Positions 53,742 to 63,948 of a stretch of DNA of 64,000 nt are shown in pieces (position 1 is the first letter of the stretch; every line of letters begins with the position of its first letter). Where the stretch lies: contig JAEOAD010000052.1 of NCBI GenBank assembly GCA_036365145.1, positions 15,680,501 through 15,744,500 on the forward strand. Reading direction: 5' to 3'. This DNA is from Orientallactaga sibirica. Lineage: Eukaryota > Chordata > Mammalia > Rodentia > Dipodidae. The notes under the pieces are model-generated. The model made no database searches. It was not told where the DNA came from and worked only from the letters and a program-made list of their open reading frames with translations. Made by a program: the position numbers and the translations under genes.

Positions 53742-54986
53742 GAAAAAGAGAGAAAGGAAGAAAGGGAGAGAGGGAAAGAGAGAGAAAGAAAGGAAGGAAG
53801 GAAGAAAGAGGAAAGAAAGAGAGAGAAAGCGAGAGAGAGAAAAAGAAAAAAAGAACCTAATCCAGTGACCTACCTTGAGAGGGTGCAAGTATCGGAGTCC
53901 ACGCAGGAAGGGTGTTAAGGCAGGACCAGGTGGCTCATGGCCAAGTGTGCGAGTGAGGTGGGCTATGTAGCTGGTGGCCAGCACTAGCACGTCCAACTTA
54001 GAGAGCTTGGTGTCAGGTGGCACAGTGGGCAGTGTAGCCTGCAGGGCCAGAAAGGCCTGGCGCAGTGTTCTCACTCGGCTCCGCTCCCGTGCCGCATTCT
54101 CAGGACTCGCCTCACTCTGCATGGAGGACACAGGATCCCCGTGAGTGGATTTGGCCCAGACCCTCAGCTGGCCTTGAAGTCTTCATTTTGCTTTATTTTA
54201 TTATTTTATTTGAGATACTCTCTATGTAGCTGAGGATGAGTTTGGACTCCTGACTTCCCTGCCTCCACCTCCTAATGCTGAGAGCAGAAGTGCGTGCCAG
54301 CACAGCCAGCTGACCCTGACCTCTACGGGTTCTAATGCAGGCCCCTGCTAGAGCAGTAGTGTTAGGAGCAGACGCTGGCGGACTTCTTCCGTAACTCGGT
54401 CATGTGGGCTAGCCTCACATGACTGCAGGGTGGCAAAGCTTGACTCCAAACCCAAGAGTCCTTGGTTCTCTCTATTAACATCTGTCTCACTCTTCAGTCT
54501 AAGACCTGCTTCTTATCAGGGTGCCCTTGGAGCCACGGGAAGCATGGAGCTATGTCCTGCTCAATAGGGCTGACCCTTGACTTGGCCAGGTTTTGAGATG
54601 AAGAGGCTGCTGGGGTAAAGGAAAAATGACATGAAGCCAAGGGTCAAAACACACAGTCCACAGCTGGGGATATAGCTCATTGGTAGAGCTGGCCTAGCAT
54701 GCACGAAGTCCTGGGTTCCATCCCCAGCACCACACCTGTAATTCCAGCACTCAGGAGGTGAAGGCAAAAGCACCAGAAGTTCAAGATCATACTGGGCTAC
54801 ATAGTGAATTCCAGGACAACTTGGGCTACCTTAGGTCTTGTCAAAGACAAAACAAAATAAGATACCGGGTGTGGTAGCGCACACCTTTGATTCCAGCACT
54901 CAGGAGGCAGAAGTAGGAGAACTGCTTAAAGTTCAAGGCCAGCCTGAAACTACATAGTGAATTGCAGGTCAGTCTGGGCTGAAAAA

Positions 54987-55028
<42 letters not shown>

Positions 55029-55560
55029 AGAAACAAAACCCACAGTCTAGGTCCCCTGCTGCTGACTACCTCTCAGCAAAGTTGAGCAATTCACATCCTA
55101 CAGGCCTCAGTTTCCTCTGGAGAAATGAGCTAGGCCAGCTCTCTGAGCTGTGCTCTGGTTAAGACCAGCTCTGATCCATCGTAGCCACCTGCAGCATGAC
55201 ACCGAGAATCTAGAGGGGCTAAGGTCCTGACTTGGGGCAGAAAAATAATACTAAGCCAGGCTCTGCCCTCAGAGGTGGCATCTCATCACCCTCCAAACCC
55301 TGCCTCCTCCAGTTCCCTCTTTAGTCCAGTTTCCTTACCCTGCCAGAAGCTGATCCCCTAGCTCTGGCTCCTCGAGTGGCAGGGGCAGTTTGGCTCCATC
55401 TTTGGTCACTCCAGCTGGTATCTTCCCATAGGTCTTGCCTTGTCCTGCTGAGGTGGCTTCTCTTCCTGTCAGTGCCTGACAGCAAACGTGCTTTGGCCTT
55501 AGCCTGGCCATGACCCACTCCTGGCATTACTGGTGTCCCTCTGGCCTCTCTGTGTGACAT
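48081..55560 (-). CDS. TCF23: TCF23 (OUT), class II bHLH transcription factor; whole coding span, three exons
   Basis: Spliced product of 210 residues (74 + 81 + 55); human TCF23 is 214. Residues 1-74 are basic, Arg/Ser-rich and have no obvious fold. Residues 81-132 form the bHLH: basic region with E85-R86-S87-R88, helix 1 near 90-103, a short PP-containing loop, and helix 2 starting at the KLSKLD motif. Residues 133-210 form a family-specific tail that begins with the conserved [11 protein letters not shown]. Known of the family: OUT pairs with E proteins such as E12 and blocks their E-box binding (Id-like), in the nucleus, with expression in reproductive tissues. Both introns are phase 0 with GT/AG ends. 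The start ATG at 55560 matches the human N-terminus (MS-x-R-x-ARG). The last 8 or so residues differ from human because of a frameshift. No canonical poly(A) signal was found in about 1 kb below the stop. Identity is secure; 5' and 3' UTR limits are unknown. Confidence 0.95.
48249..48965 (-). other. TCF23 intron 2, SINE-free 3' part
   Basis: Single-copy-looking sequence between exon 3 and the first intronic SINE. No exon, RNA gene or repeat was recognised. Confidence 0.5.
48968..49178 (-). repeat. DIP SINE
   Basis: In TCF23 intron 2, sense to the gene. Confidence 0.92.
49183..49800 (-). repeat. Old DIP split by a younger DIP and a B1
   Basis: Outer halves 49183-49282 and 49693-49800. Inner DIP 49310-49537 and B1 49555-49690. 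TTGTGTCACTTTTT occurs on both sides of the insert. Confidence 0.88.
49928..50290 (+). repeat. Two B1 SINEs with (AAAC)n and (AAAT)n tails
   Basis: 49928-50104 and 50111-50290; the tails are ten AAAC and about ten AAAT units. Confidence 0.93.
50304..50520 (+). repeat. DIP SINE
   Basis: Head deleted at GACTGTGAGGGACCC; TA-rich tail. Confidence 0.9.
50530..50835 (+). repeat. Two B1 SINEs
   Basis: 50530-50684 and 50689-50835. Confidence 0.92.
50879..51019 (-). repeat. B1 SINE
   Basis: CACCCTGAAGTCCCAGGGTAGC variant. Confidence 0.9.
51038..51296 (+). repeat. DIP SINE, long subfamily, with CTCF-like motif
   Basis: CCACAAGGGGGCGC at 51161-51174. Within TCF23 intron 2. Confidence 0.94.
51331..51490 (+). 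repeat. B1 SINE
   Basis: Tail with AAACAAAACA units. Confidence 0.9.
51505..52058 (+). mobile_element. LINE-1 3' UTR fragment, 5'-truncated
   Basis: Plus-orientation counterpart of the sequence at 21236-21760. It ends TTATGGAAGTTGTCAATAAAAAA at about 52058, the L1 3' terminus with its poly(A) signal, followed by a (TA)n run. No ORF2 remains. It lies in TCF23 intron 2, antisense to the gene. Confidence 0.75.
52059..52481 (-). repeat. (TA)n and two DIP SINEs
   Basis: 52083-52279 and 52290-52481. Confidence 0.9.
52528..52652. repeat. B1 fold-back: plus fragment joined to minus fragment
   Basis: Plus 52528-52566 ends CAGCACTC. Minus 52563-52652 begins CACTCTGTAGTCCC. Confidence 0.85.
52653..52878 (+). 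repeat. DIP SINE
   Basis: TSD AAAGGCACCCACCACCA (left) / AAAGGCATCCACCACCA (right), taken from the B1 end. Confidence 0.92.
52953..53094 (-). repeat. B1 SINE
   Basis: TSD CATTCATTCATTTTGT on both sides. Confidence 0.94.
53100..53511. other. TCF23 intron 2 unique segment
   Basis: No repeat or gene recognised. The 99-codon open frame at 53230-53529 runs into a B1 and has no recognisable domain. Confidence 0.4.
53512..53644 (+). repeat. B1 SINE
   Basis: Source of the (AAAG)n tract. Confidence 0.92.
53645..53856 (-). repeat. (AAAG)n / (CTTT)n polypurine-polypyrimidine tract in TCF23 intron 2
   Basis: About 90 bases of perfect AAAG units followed by impure GA-rich sequence. On the gene strand it is a C/T-rich tract starting about 18 bases inside the intron. 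It grew from the A-tail of the plus-strand B1 at 53512-53644. Confidence 0.95.
53874..54116 (-). CDS. TCF23: TCF23 coding exon 2 (bHLH domain)
   Basis: Encodes 81 residues that include the complete bHLH domain. The acceptor is CCTCCATGCAG before AGT (Ser75). The donor is AAG followed by GTAGGT at 53873-53868. The ATG-containing frame begins upstream of the acceptor (MSSMQ) and continues past the donor into a Phe/Leu/Ser-rich run that is merely the translated intronic (CTTT)n tract. Both extensions are therefore non-coding. Confidence 0.95.
54205..54312 (-). repeat. Old B1-like fragment, TCF23 intron 1
   Basis: Diverged reverse copy: CTCTATGTAGCTGAGGATGAG, CCTGCCTCCACCTCCTAATGC, GTGCGTGCCAGCACAGCC. 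Confidence 0.55.
54313..54660. other. TCF23 intron 1 unique segment
   Basis: Nothing recognised beyond intronic single-copy sequence. Confidence 0.4.
54664..54850 (+). repeat. B4 SINE (ID head fused to B1 body) in TCF23 intron 1
   Basis: It starts with an ID-like head (GGGGATATAGCTCATTGGTAG, CCTAGCATGC, GGGTTCCATCCCCAGCACC, i.e. A- and B-box-like) and continues into a diverged B1 body (AATTCCAGCACTCAGGAGG ... GGGCTACATAGTG). Confidence 0.7.
54864..54986 (+). repeat. B1 SINE
   Basis: Starts ACCGGGTGTGGTAGCGCACACC, truncated at the 3' end. It runs straight into a CA microsatellite. Confidence 0.8.
54988..55026. repeat. (AC)n microsatellite, TCF23 intron 1
   Basis: About 19 uninterrupted AC units that replace the A-tail of the preceding B1. 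Confidence 0.95.
55027..55338. other. TCF23 intron 1, exon-1-proximal part
   Basis: No repeat seen. Contains the exon 1 donor at its right edge. Confidence 0.5.
55339..55560 (-). CDS. TCF23: TCF23 coding exon 1
   Basis: Encodes 74 residues from MSHREARG to ASGR. The exon ends AGG and is followed by donor GTAAGG (plus-strand 55338-55333). Without splicing, the frame runs only five more residues (VRKLD) to a stop. The next exon resumes with SEASPEN, so the joined R-S-E-A matches the human protein. The region is basic and low in hydrophobics, as expected for the poorly conserved N-terminal part. Confidence 0.93.
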
Positions 55561-56086
55561 GTTACACCCATGGGGTATGAGGCTGGGGCCCCCAGAGCAG
55601 GAACACAGTGCTTAAGCTAGCTGGGACAGACTGGCCATGTAGCCAGCAAAGTCTATGTCTGAGGAAGCTGGCGTCAACTCTATCCTGCTTTGCTCCTTGC
55701 ACTGGGAAAACTGCCTACCCGGCACAGCCCCCGCAAAAAACCTCTGCCTGCCTCCCATCCCGGCTGGTGGGGGGGGGTGGATGCTGGGAGTGGCCAAGCC
55801 CTTGGACAAAGCCCATGTTGAAGAAGGTAGGAGGATGGGTGGGAAGAGAGAGCCCTCCTGGACCATGGCTGACCCCAACAGTATTCCTGTGGTGAACTTG
55901 TCAACAGGTTTGGGACTCACGTCCATGGGTGGCCCTGGACTTCCATCCCCTGTGCTAGAAGACTGCCAAAATGCACCCCACAAAAGCCTTTCTTCTTCCC
56001 ATCAATGAATGTGGACTTCCAGCTACAGGGCACTACTTCCCACTCCTCAAACATACCTCTCATTTACAACCAGTGCTTTACCTCTG
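55561..56086 (-). promoter_or_regulatory. TCF23 5' flank / putative promoter
   Basis: SINE-free, GC-richer sequence immediately upstream of the TCF23 ATG. Several overlapping open frames on both strands (for example 55612-55983 minus) are composition effects without recognisable domains. No TATA box was seen. The role is inferred only from position. Confidence 0.4.
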
Positions 56087-56100
56087 CCTTCCCATATCTT

Positions 56101-56263
56101 TTTTTTTTTTTTTTTTTTTGGTTTTTCGAGGTAGGGTCTCACTCTAGCTTAGGCTGACCTGGAATTAACTCTGTAATCTCAAGGTGGCCTCGAACTCTCC
56201 ATGATCCTCCTACCTCTGCCTCCCAAGTGCTGGGATTAAAGGAGTGTGCCACCACGCCCGGCT
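56101..56263 (-). repeat. B1 SINE
   Basis: TSD CCTTCCCATATCTT at 56087-56100 and 56264-56277. Confidence 0.96.
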
Positions 56264-56279
56264 CCTTCCCATATCTTAA

Positions 56280-56575
56280 CGCCTTCCTTCAGCAGTTCCA
56301 AGGGAATACTGCCATCCTTAGGCCTCTGTCCCTCACTTCAAACTCCACAGAGCCTGTGTCCCTGTCTGATTAGCAGGACCACAGCCTACCTAATGTACTG
56401 TCCTAGCAGTCTGATGTTCACAGACCACTCTGTGCCTGGCACTGGGCTAAGCACTTAATTCCTGTTACCCTATGTATTTCCCAGAGCAACCTTCTAAGAA
56501 AAGACACTCATTTTACACACGGGAAACTGAGACTTGGGTAGGTGAAATAACTTGTCCAATAAGTCTTTTGTTGTT
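56280..56575. other. Intergenic single-copy sequence
   Basis: Nothing recognised. Confidence 0.35.
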
Positions 56576-56578
56576 GTT

Positions 56579-56722
56579 TTTTGTTTATCAAGGTAGGGTC
56601 TGGCTCTAGCTCGGGCTCACCTGGAATTCACTTTGTAGTCTCAGGGTGGCCTTGCTCACAGCAATCTTCCTACTTCTGCCTCCCAAATGCTGGGATTAAA
56701 GACGTGTGTCATGACACCCAGC
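56579..56722 (-). repeat. B1 SINE
   Basis: Ends GTCATGACACCCAGC. Confidence 0.9.
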
Positions 56723-56734
56723 TCTTTCTTTAGT

Positions 56735-57320
56735 TTTTTAATTTATTTATTATTTGAAAGAGGTAGAGAGAGAGAAAGAGGCAGATAGAGAATGGGCAGT
56801 CCAAGACTTCCAGCCACTGCAAACGAACTCCAGATGCATGCATCACCTTGTACATCTGGCTTATGTGGGTCCTGGGGAATCAAACCTAGGTCCTTTGGCT
56901 TTTCAGCCAGTGCCTTAACCACTAAGCCATCTCTCAGCCCTTCTTTCATTGTTTGTTTTTTCAATATTTTTTATTTGCAAACAAAGAAAGAAAGAGAGAG
57001 ATACAGAGAAAAAGAATGGGTGCACCAGAGCCAAATGTATGCACCACTTTGTGCATCTGGCCTTGCATGGGTACTGGGGAATGGAACCAGGGTCGTTAGG
57101 TTTTGCAGGCAAGTGCCTTAGCTACTGAGCCATCTCTCCAGCCCTGTTTTTGTTGTTTTTAAATTTATTTATTTGCATATGGTGTGTGTGTATGTGTGTG
57201 TATATACATGGCCGGTGCAGGCACCACTTTTCACATCTACATTTTACGTGGGTGCTGGAGAATCAAACTTGGGCCAGCAGACTTTGCAAGACCCTTTTAC
57301 CATGGATCCATCTCTCCAGC
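56735..57320 (-). repeat. Three DIP SINEs
   Basis: 56735-56938, 56968-57143 and a diverged 57165-57320 with GT-rich body (GTGTGTATGTGTGTG). Confidence 0.88.
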
Positions 57321-57356
57321 CCCCTGCGGGGTTTTTGTTATTTATTTATTTATTTT

Positions 57357-57499
57357 GGTTTTTTGAGGTAGGGTCTCATCTAGCCCAGGCTGACCTCAAA
57401 TTCACTATGTAGTCTCAGGGTGGCCTTGAACTCATGGCAATCCTCCTACCTCTGCCTCCTGAGTGTTGGGACTAAAGGTGAGCGCCACCATGCCCAGCT
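57357..57499 (-). repeat. B1 SINE
   Basis: GAGCGCCACCATGCCCAGC end. Confidence 0.9.
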
Positions 57500-57504
57500 T
57501 AAAT

Positions 57505-57640
57505 ACTTTTATTTATTTAGTTATTTGACAGAGAGAGAGAAGAACTAGATAGAGACAGAATGGGCTCACCAGGGCCTTCAGCCACTGCAAACAAACTCCA
57601 GATGCATGGGTACTGGGGAATCTAACCTGGGTTGTTAGTT
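57505..57640 (-). repeat. DIP SINE, head-truncated
   Basis: Stops at AACCTGGGTTGTTAG. Confidence 0.85.
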
Positions 57641-57665
57641 CAATACCCATTTAAAAATATTGGGT

Positions 57666-57862
57666 ATGGGGCTGTGTGGTTAAGACGCTTGTTTGCAGAG
57701 CCAAAGGACCCAGATTCAATTCCCCAGGACCCACATAAGACAGATGCCCAAAGTGGTACATGCATCTGGAGTTCATTTGCAGTTGGCTAGAGGCCCTGGC
57801 ATGCTCATTCCCTCTCTCTCTCTCTGTCTCTCTTTCACAAATAAATGAAAAAAAAATTTTTT
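57666..57862 (+). repeat. DIP SINE
   Basis: Start GGGGCTGTGTGGTTAAG lacks part of the A box. Confidence 0.88.
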
Positions 57863-57867
57863 AAATG

Positions 57868-58075
57868 TTGGGTGTGATGGTTTACTCCTGTAATCCCAGT
57901 GCTGGGGATTCGGGGATAGATGGCTGGAGGTCTCTGGCCAGGCAGTCTAGCCTACTTGGTGAGTTGCAGGCCAATGAGCAACCTTGTCTCATTGATGAAT
58001 GACACCTAAGGCTGTTCTCTGGCCTTTATATACACATGAACGCACACATGTGCACCCATACACATAGAAAAACAT
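57868..58075 (+). repeat. Old RSINE/B4-like element
   Basis: GGGTGTGATGGTTTACTCCTG, GGCAGTCTAGCCTACTTGG, and a B3-like CACATGTGCACCCATACAC end. Confidence 0.5.
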
Positions 58076-58076
58076 T

Positions 58077-58241
58077 TTTTTTTTTTTTTTTTTTTTTTGG
58101 TTTTGCGAGGTAGGGTCTCACTTTGGTCCAGGCTGACCTGGAATTCACTATGTAGTCTCAGGGTGGCCTCGAACTCTCAGCGATCCTCCTACCTCTGCCT
58201 CCCAAGTGCTGGGATTAAAGGCGTGCGCCACCACGCCCGGC
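58077..58241 (-). repeat. B1 SINE with poly(T)
   Basis: Ends CACCACGCCCGGC. Confidence 0.94.
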
Positions 58242-58314
58242 TTACATTACTCTCTTGATATATACACATAAGCACAAAGATCCCAGGAAGGTTTTATAAA
58301 ACACCAAAAAATCG

Positions 58315-58482
58315 GGCTGGAGAGATGGCTTAGTAGTTAAGGCACTTGCCTGCAAAGTCAAAGGACCCAGGTTTGATGCTCCAGGACCTACGTAAGCCAG
58401 ATGCATCGGGTAGCACATGCATTGGGAGTTTGTTTGCAGTGGCTGGAAGCCCTGGTGCACCCTTTCTCTTTCTCTTTCTCTT

Positions 58483-58513
<31 letters not shown>

Positions 58514-58521
58514 TTCTCTTC

Positions 58522-58598
<77 letters not shown>

Positions 58599-58836
58599 GC
58601 AGGTAGAGATTATTCTCTCTTTTTCAATATTTTTAAATTTTTATTTGAGAGAACGAGGCAGAGGAAGAGAGAGAGAGAGAGAGAATGGGCATGCCACGGC
58701 CTCCAGCCACTGCAAACGAACTCCAGACGCATGTGCCACCTTGTGTATCTGACTTACGTGGGTCCTGGGGAATCAAACCTGTATCCTTTGGCTTTGCAGG
58801 CAAATGCCTTAACTGCTAAGCCATCTCTCCAGCCCC
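58315..58836. repeat. Inverted DIP pair around (CTTT)n-(TA)n
   Basis: Plus DIP 58315-58465, TCTCTT units to 58520, (TA)n 58522-58591, minus DIP 58626-58836. Confidence 0.92.
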
Positions 58837-59055
58837 TAGCTGACATTTTGTTGACAAGCAATTAGAAATGTATTGGCTTGAGATCCTAGAATTTATCTGT
58901 TTTCTTTTTGAATTCTTACCTCTCACTGCAGTCCGGCATCTGTCTTACAGTTAGGGTTTCTCCAAGAATACTCAGGGTAGCTCCTCAAGCAGCTCTCTCT
59001 ATCACACTGAAACTCACAACTTAGACAGAACAGTGTAAAGATGAAATTGTCTCCA

Positions 59056-59060
<5 letters not shown>
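58837..59060. other. Single-copy sequence
   Basis: Nothing recognised; a TC run follows at 59061-59096. Confidence 0.35.
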
Positions 59061-59096
<36 letters not shown>

Positions 59097-59262
59097 AGCT
59101 GAGATAGGGTCACATGTAGCCCTTGCTGGCCTCAAACCCATTATTTTGCTGAGGCTAGTTTCTGATCCTCTTGACTGGTTTTATGAGGTGCTATGGATAG
59201 AGGTCAGGGCTTCATGCATACTAGACAGGCATTCTACCAGCTGAGCCACATCTCAAGCCCCT
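59097..59262 (-). repeat. B4-like SINE
   Basis: B1-like GCTGAGATAGGGTCACATG, then reversed ID head CATGCATACTAGACAGGC and CAGCTGAGCCACATCTC. Confidence 0.6.
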
Positions 59263-59557
59263 CCAATTCTTATAAGCTACTAAAATCAGTTCATCGATCA
59301 CCTCAACAACTATCTGGGTAGAGGTGCATCTAAAAGTGGTGCATTGTGGGTACAGCATTTAAAAGAAATAGACACAATGTTATTAAGCCTAGGTTAGAGG
59401 AATGGGTGTGGGAAGAGTATGTGGTAAAGATAACATCAACAACAGGAAATGACCAAATGACCGGCAAAATAAAACAGTGTATTATAATCTTACAATTACA
59501 TCCTGGCTGCCAAATGTTCAGATCACTTCTTTTTTTCTAGGTGGGGAAGGGGTCTAA
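59263..59557. other. Single-copy sequence
   Basis: Nothing recognised. Confidence 0.35.
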
Positions 59558-59558
59558 A

Positions 59559-59756
59559 AAATTTTTTTGAGGTGGGATTTCACTCTAGCTAGCCAACCTG
59601 GAATTCACTATGTTATCTCAGGGTAGCCTCGAACTCATGACAATCCTCCTACCTCTGCCTCCCAAGTGCTGGGATTAAAGGCATGTGGCACCAGGCCTGG
59701 CTCTAAAAGTATTTTACATTTATTTATTTATTTGCAAAAGAGAGGGATAAAGATTG
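59559..59756 (-). repeat. B1 SINE and interrupted DIP tail
   Basis: B1 59559-59701. A DIP 3' tail 59716-59756 ends abruptly at the LTR-like segment. Confidence 0.82.
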
Positions 59757-60590
59757 TTGGACCTGGACTGGGACTGGGACCAGCCGAGGTGACATGAAAA
59801 TGGAAGAAAGAAACCAACTTCAGCAGCAGTAGATTGTCCTTTATTTAGAGCAAAGAACAATGAAGGGTGGATGGTCTCTCCGCAGAATTACAGACTGTGT
59901 GCTCAGACACAGCTGAACTAGGTTTTTATGGGGTCAGAGGCAGGAAAAAGGGAGAAAAAAGAACAAATGGAAAAGGGAGAGGCAAAGAAGAGGGAACCAG
60001 GCCATTCTGCTCACTGAGCCTGTCTTCTTTACGGCCTCAGGGCAAGGGTCTCTGCACACATGTTCTTATCCCTGAAAACACTTGAGGTATTTTGCAGCCC
60101 AGAGACTTTCAGGGGACTCCATTGTTCTGAACCTCCACCACCAAGGTCAGCTTGCCTGGTCACTCTGTGACTTATTAACCCTTCATGCCAGACCCTGGGG
60201 ACAGGTAAAAGGATGGGGATGTAGATTCAGATCTCCAGAGGGTGGGGTCTGTCTCCAGGGTCCGGAATGGGCGGCAGTCTTGAGTTGCACTTGCCAGGCC
60301 ACCTGTTACGTCTTCTGTGCGTGGTTCATCCTTCAGTTGGTCCTTTCTATTATGTGAGGATGTCAGGAGTTATGGTAACCGATCCCACTGTGAGGAGAGC
60401 AGCACACTTTTATTAAGAGGAAGGGCGTCCCTTAGGCAGAAAGAGAAGGAAATAAAGGACAATGGTAAACGACTATATGTTTCAGTGTGAAGGGGGTGAA
60501 GTTCCTTGTAGCCAGAGTCCTTCTATGGAGTCCCCAAGTTTATCAACTGTGGAAATTGTCCGGGGTATCAGCCCCTCCAAGCCTAATGTC
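59757..60590 (-). mobile_element. Possible LTR-retrotransposon remnant
   Basis: Abruptly interrupts a minus-strand DIP SINE at 59756 with TGTTGGACC. It contains two TTTATT motifs (minus-strand AATAAA) near 59832 and 60410 within GA- and GGGG-rich sequence of the kind seen in reversed rodent LTRs. I could not find a matching right end or target duplication. It may instead be unique sequence. Confidence 0.35.
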
Positions 60591-60595
60591 TGCTT

Positions 60596-60793
60596 TTATT
60601 TTATTTTATTTTATTTTATTTTATTTTATTTTATTTTTTTTTTTTTTTTGGTTTTGCAAGGTAGGGTCTCACTCTGGTCCAGGCTGACCTGGAATTAACT
60701 ATGTAGTCTCAGGGTGGCCTCGAACTCTCGGCGATCCTCCTACCTCTGCCTCCTGAGTGCTGGGATTAAAGGCGTGCGCCACCACACCCGGCT
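60596..60793 (-). repeat. B1 SINE with (TTTTA)n tail
   Basis: TSD CTAATGTCTG at about 60584 and 60793. Confidence 0.95.
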
Positions 60794-60819
60794 AATGTCT
60801 GTCTTTTAAAAGTGGAGAT

Positions 60820-60980
60820 GAGTGGGGCATGGTGGTGCAGGCCTTTAATCCCATCATTCAGGAGGCAGAGGTAGGAGGATCACCTTGAGTTTGAGGCCAC
60901 CCTGAGACTACATAGTGAATTCCAGGTTAGCCTGGGCTTAGAGAGAGACCCTACCTCGAAAAACAAACAAACAAAAAAAT
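60820..60980 (+). repeat. B1 SINE
   Basis: GTGGGGCATGGTGGTGC to CCTACCTCG. Confidence 0.92.
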
Positions 60981-60982
60981 TT

Positions 60983-61183
60983 TTTAAATATTATATTCTT
61001 ATTTATTAGAGAGAGGAAGAGAGAGAGAGACTAGGTGTGCCAGGACCTCTAACCACTGCAAATGAACTCCAGATGTATGCACCACCTTGTGCATCTGGCT
61101 TATGTGGGATCTGAGGAATACAAACCTGGATCCTTAGGCTTTGCAGGCAAGCACTCTAACCACTAAGCCATTTCTCCTGTCCA
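60983..61183 (-). repeat. DIP SINE
   Basis: Ends GCCATTTCTCCTGTCC. Confidence 0.9.
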
Positions 61184-61207
61184 ATAAAAAATAATTTAAA
61201 AACATAG

Positions 61208-61379
61208 GGGCTGGGTGTGGTGGTGCACACCTTAAATATCAGCACTTGGGAGGCAGAGGTAGAAGGAGTGCTCTGAATTTGAGGCCAGCCTGAGATTACG
61301 TAGTGAATTCCAGGCCAGCTTGGGCTAGAGTGAGGCCCTACCTCAAAAAACCAAAAACTAATAAATAAATAAATAATAA
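61208..61379 (+). repeat. B1 SINE
   Basis: GGCTGGGTGTGGTGGTGC; AAATAAAT tail. Confidence 0.9.
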
Positions 61380-62491
61380 GGGGTTGAGGATGTGACACAG
61401 TTGGGTGGGGGGTAGTGGAGATTCTATGATGTCAACATCAGACCTTTGTGACATAGGCACTTGATGCCAGGGAGAGCTGGCCACAAGGAATAATTCCCTC
61501 AGCTCCTATTGGGGGCGGCAACGCCACCCCTCAGACAAAGCCTCAGTCTCCCAGTGTCTTTTATCAGTTGATTTCACTGCTGCTGCCTGGCATAATAAGC
61601 CATCTCACCCAGCACCAGGTTAAGCTAGAGGAACACTAGCATTAGGGGTGACAAGAGGTCAGAGGAATCAGCATGCCAGGAAACCAGAATACTCACAGAA
61701 TCTTTGAGTCAGGGTTAGTAGGACAAAACCCTGGAACACAGACAACCTCTGCTTGCATGAAGAAGGACTGAGGGCAACGCTGGTCAGTGTGAGTTTAGGG
61801 AAACAGAGACTAGAGACAGAGTGGGCAAGAGAGGTGAGCCATCCTAGGATGATCCTGATCCGTTCTCTCCCAGGTCCCTGGTTCACCAAAGTGTCCGTGA
61901 AACACAAGTCCACAGGAATCCTCTTTGGTAAGAACTCACAGCACCACAACAGCTTTCATTCTTTTCCCATCTCTGGCTCCATTCCCCAAGCCCCTCCTCC
62001 TACGCTCACTCCTTCCCTCCCCTCAAGCCCCATTTCTCTTCACTTCTCACCTTCTCTGGAGCATTTCGCCACCTTTTCTGACCACAAAGGTGACAAACAT
62101 CTACAGTCTTGATGAGTTGAGCCTGGACCTGGAAACCTGAGGCCGAGACCAGAAACGGACCAGTCCTCATAATACCTCGGGCTTTCTTTCTTTTCTGCAG
62201 GTCCTATGGGCTGTGTCCTTCTTCCAACCCCACCACATAGCTACAGCTGTCCCTTGGCTCCCAGTCTTCATTTCCCATCTCCGTACACCCCTAAGAATGG
62301 CTGACCGTGAAGAAGTGGAGCCAAGCTTAGACCCAGACTAGGGCTGGTTGTCCCCTGGACCTGCCACTAATGCCTGCTGGGACCACACTGTGCACAAAAG
62401 GCAACCTTGATTCTCAGCCACAGTTGGTCCTGGAGGTCCTGATACTGACTCTGCTAGGCCACTAATCCCTGGTTTTGTCACCCCACCCCAG
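61380..62491 (+). other. PRR30 upstream region with candidate 5' non-coding exon borders
   Basis: SINE-free stretch directly 5' of PRR30. A consensus donor TTTG/GTAAGA falls at 61927/61928. Strong pyrimidine-tract acceptors end in CAG at 62200 (TTTCTTTCTTTTCTGCAG) and at 62491 (CACCCCACCCCAG), the latter 20 bases before the ATG. Human PRR30 has non-coding 5' exons, so these are plausible splice sites, but which are used cannot be decided here. No TATA box is evident. Confidence 0.45.
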
Positions 62492-62511
62492 TCCCTCCTG
62501 GATTCAAGGCA

Positions 62512-63719
<1,208 letters not shown>

Positions 63720-63942
63720 TTCCAAAGCCGCGGAAGCTCCCTAAAACACCTCCTCCAAACCTCACCCTCCCCACAAGGCCTTCTCAGACCTCGGGAAGCC
63801 CTAGAGACACCTTGAAGGGCTGGTTGGCTGGAGGCCAGGTGTGTTCACCTGCCCTGAATCCTGGGAACCCCTTGTGGAGTCTGCTCTCTCCTGGCTGAAG
63901 AGGACCAAAGGCCCGTGGCCCCATTCAGCCTTCAGTGTATCC

Positions 63943-63948
63943 AATAAA
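63943..63948 (+). terminator. PRR30: PRR30 poly(A) signal AATAAA
   Basis: AATAAA lies 224 bases after the PRR30 stop. A short A-run follows at 63966-63971, then a GT-rich stretch (TGTTTGTGTCCTG), the expected order for cleavage and the downstream element. Confidence 0.8.

Noticed and set aside
53637..54131. 164-codon minus frame as a single gene
   Set aside because: Only the central 81 codons are TCF23 exon 2. The N-terminal MSSMQ and the long Phe/Leu/Ser end are intron sequence, the latter the translated (CTTT)n tract.
55612..56008. Overlapping 95-123 codon frames on both strands upstream of TCF23
   Set aside because: G+C-rich sequence with few stops; no domains, and both strands open equally.
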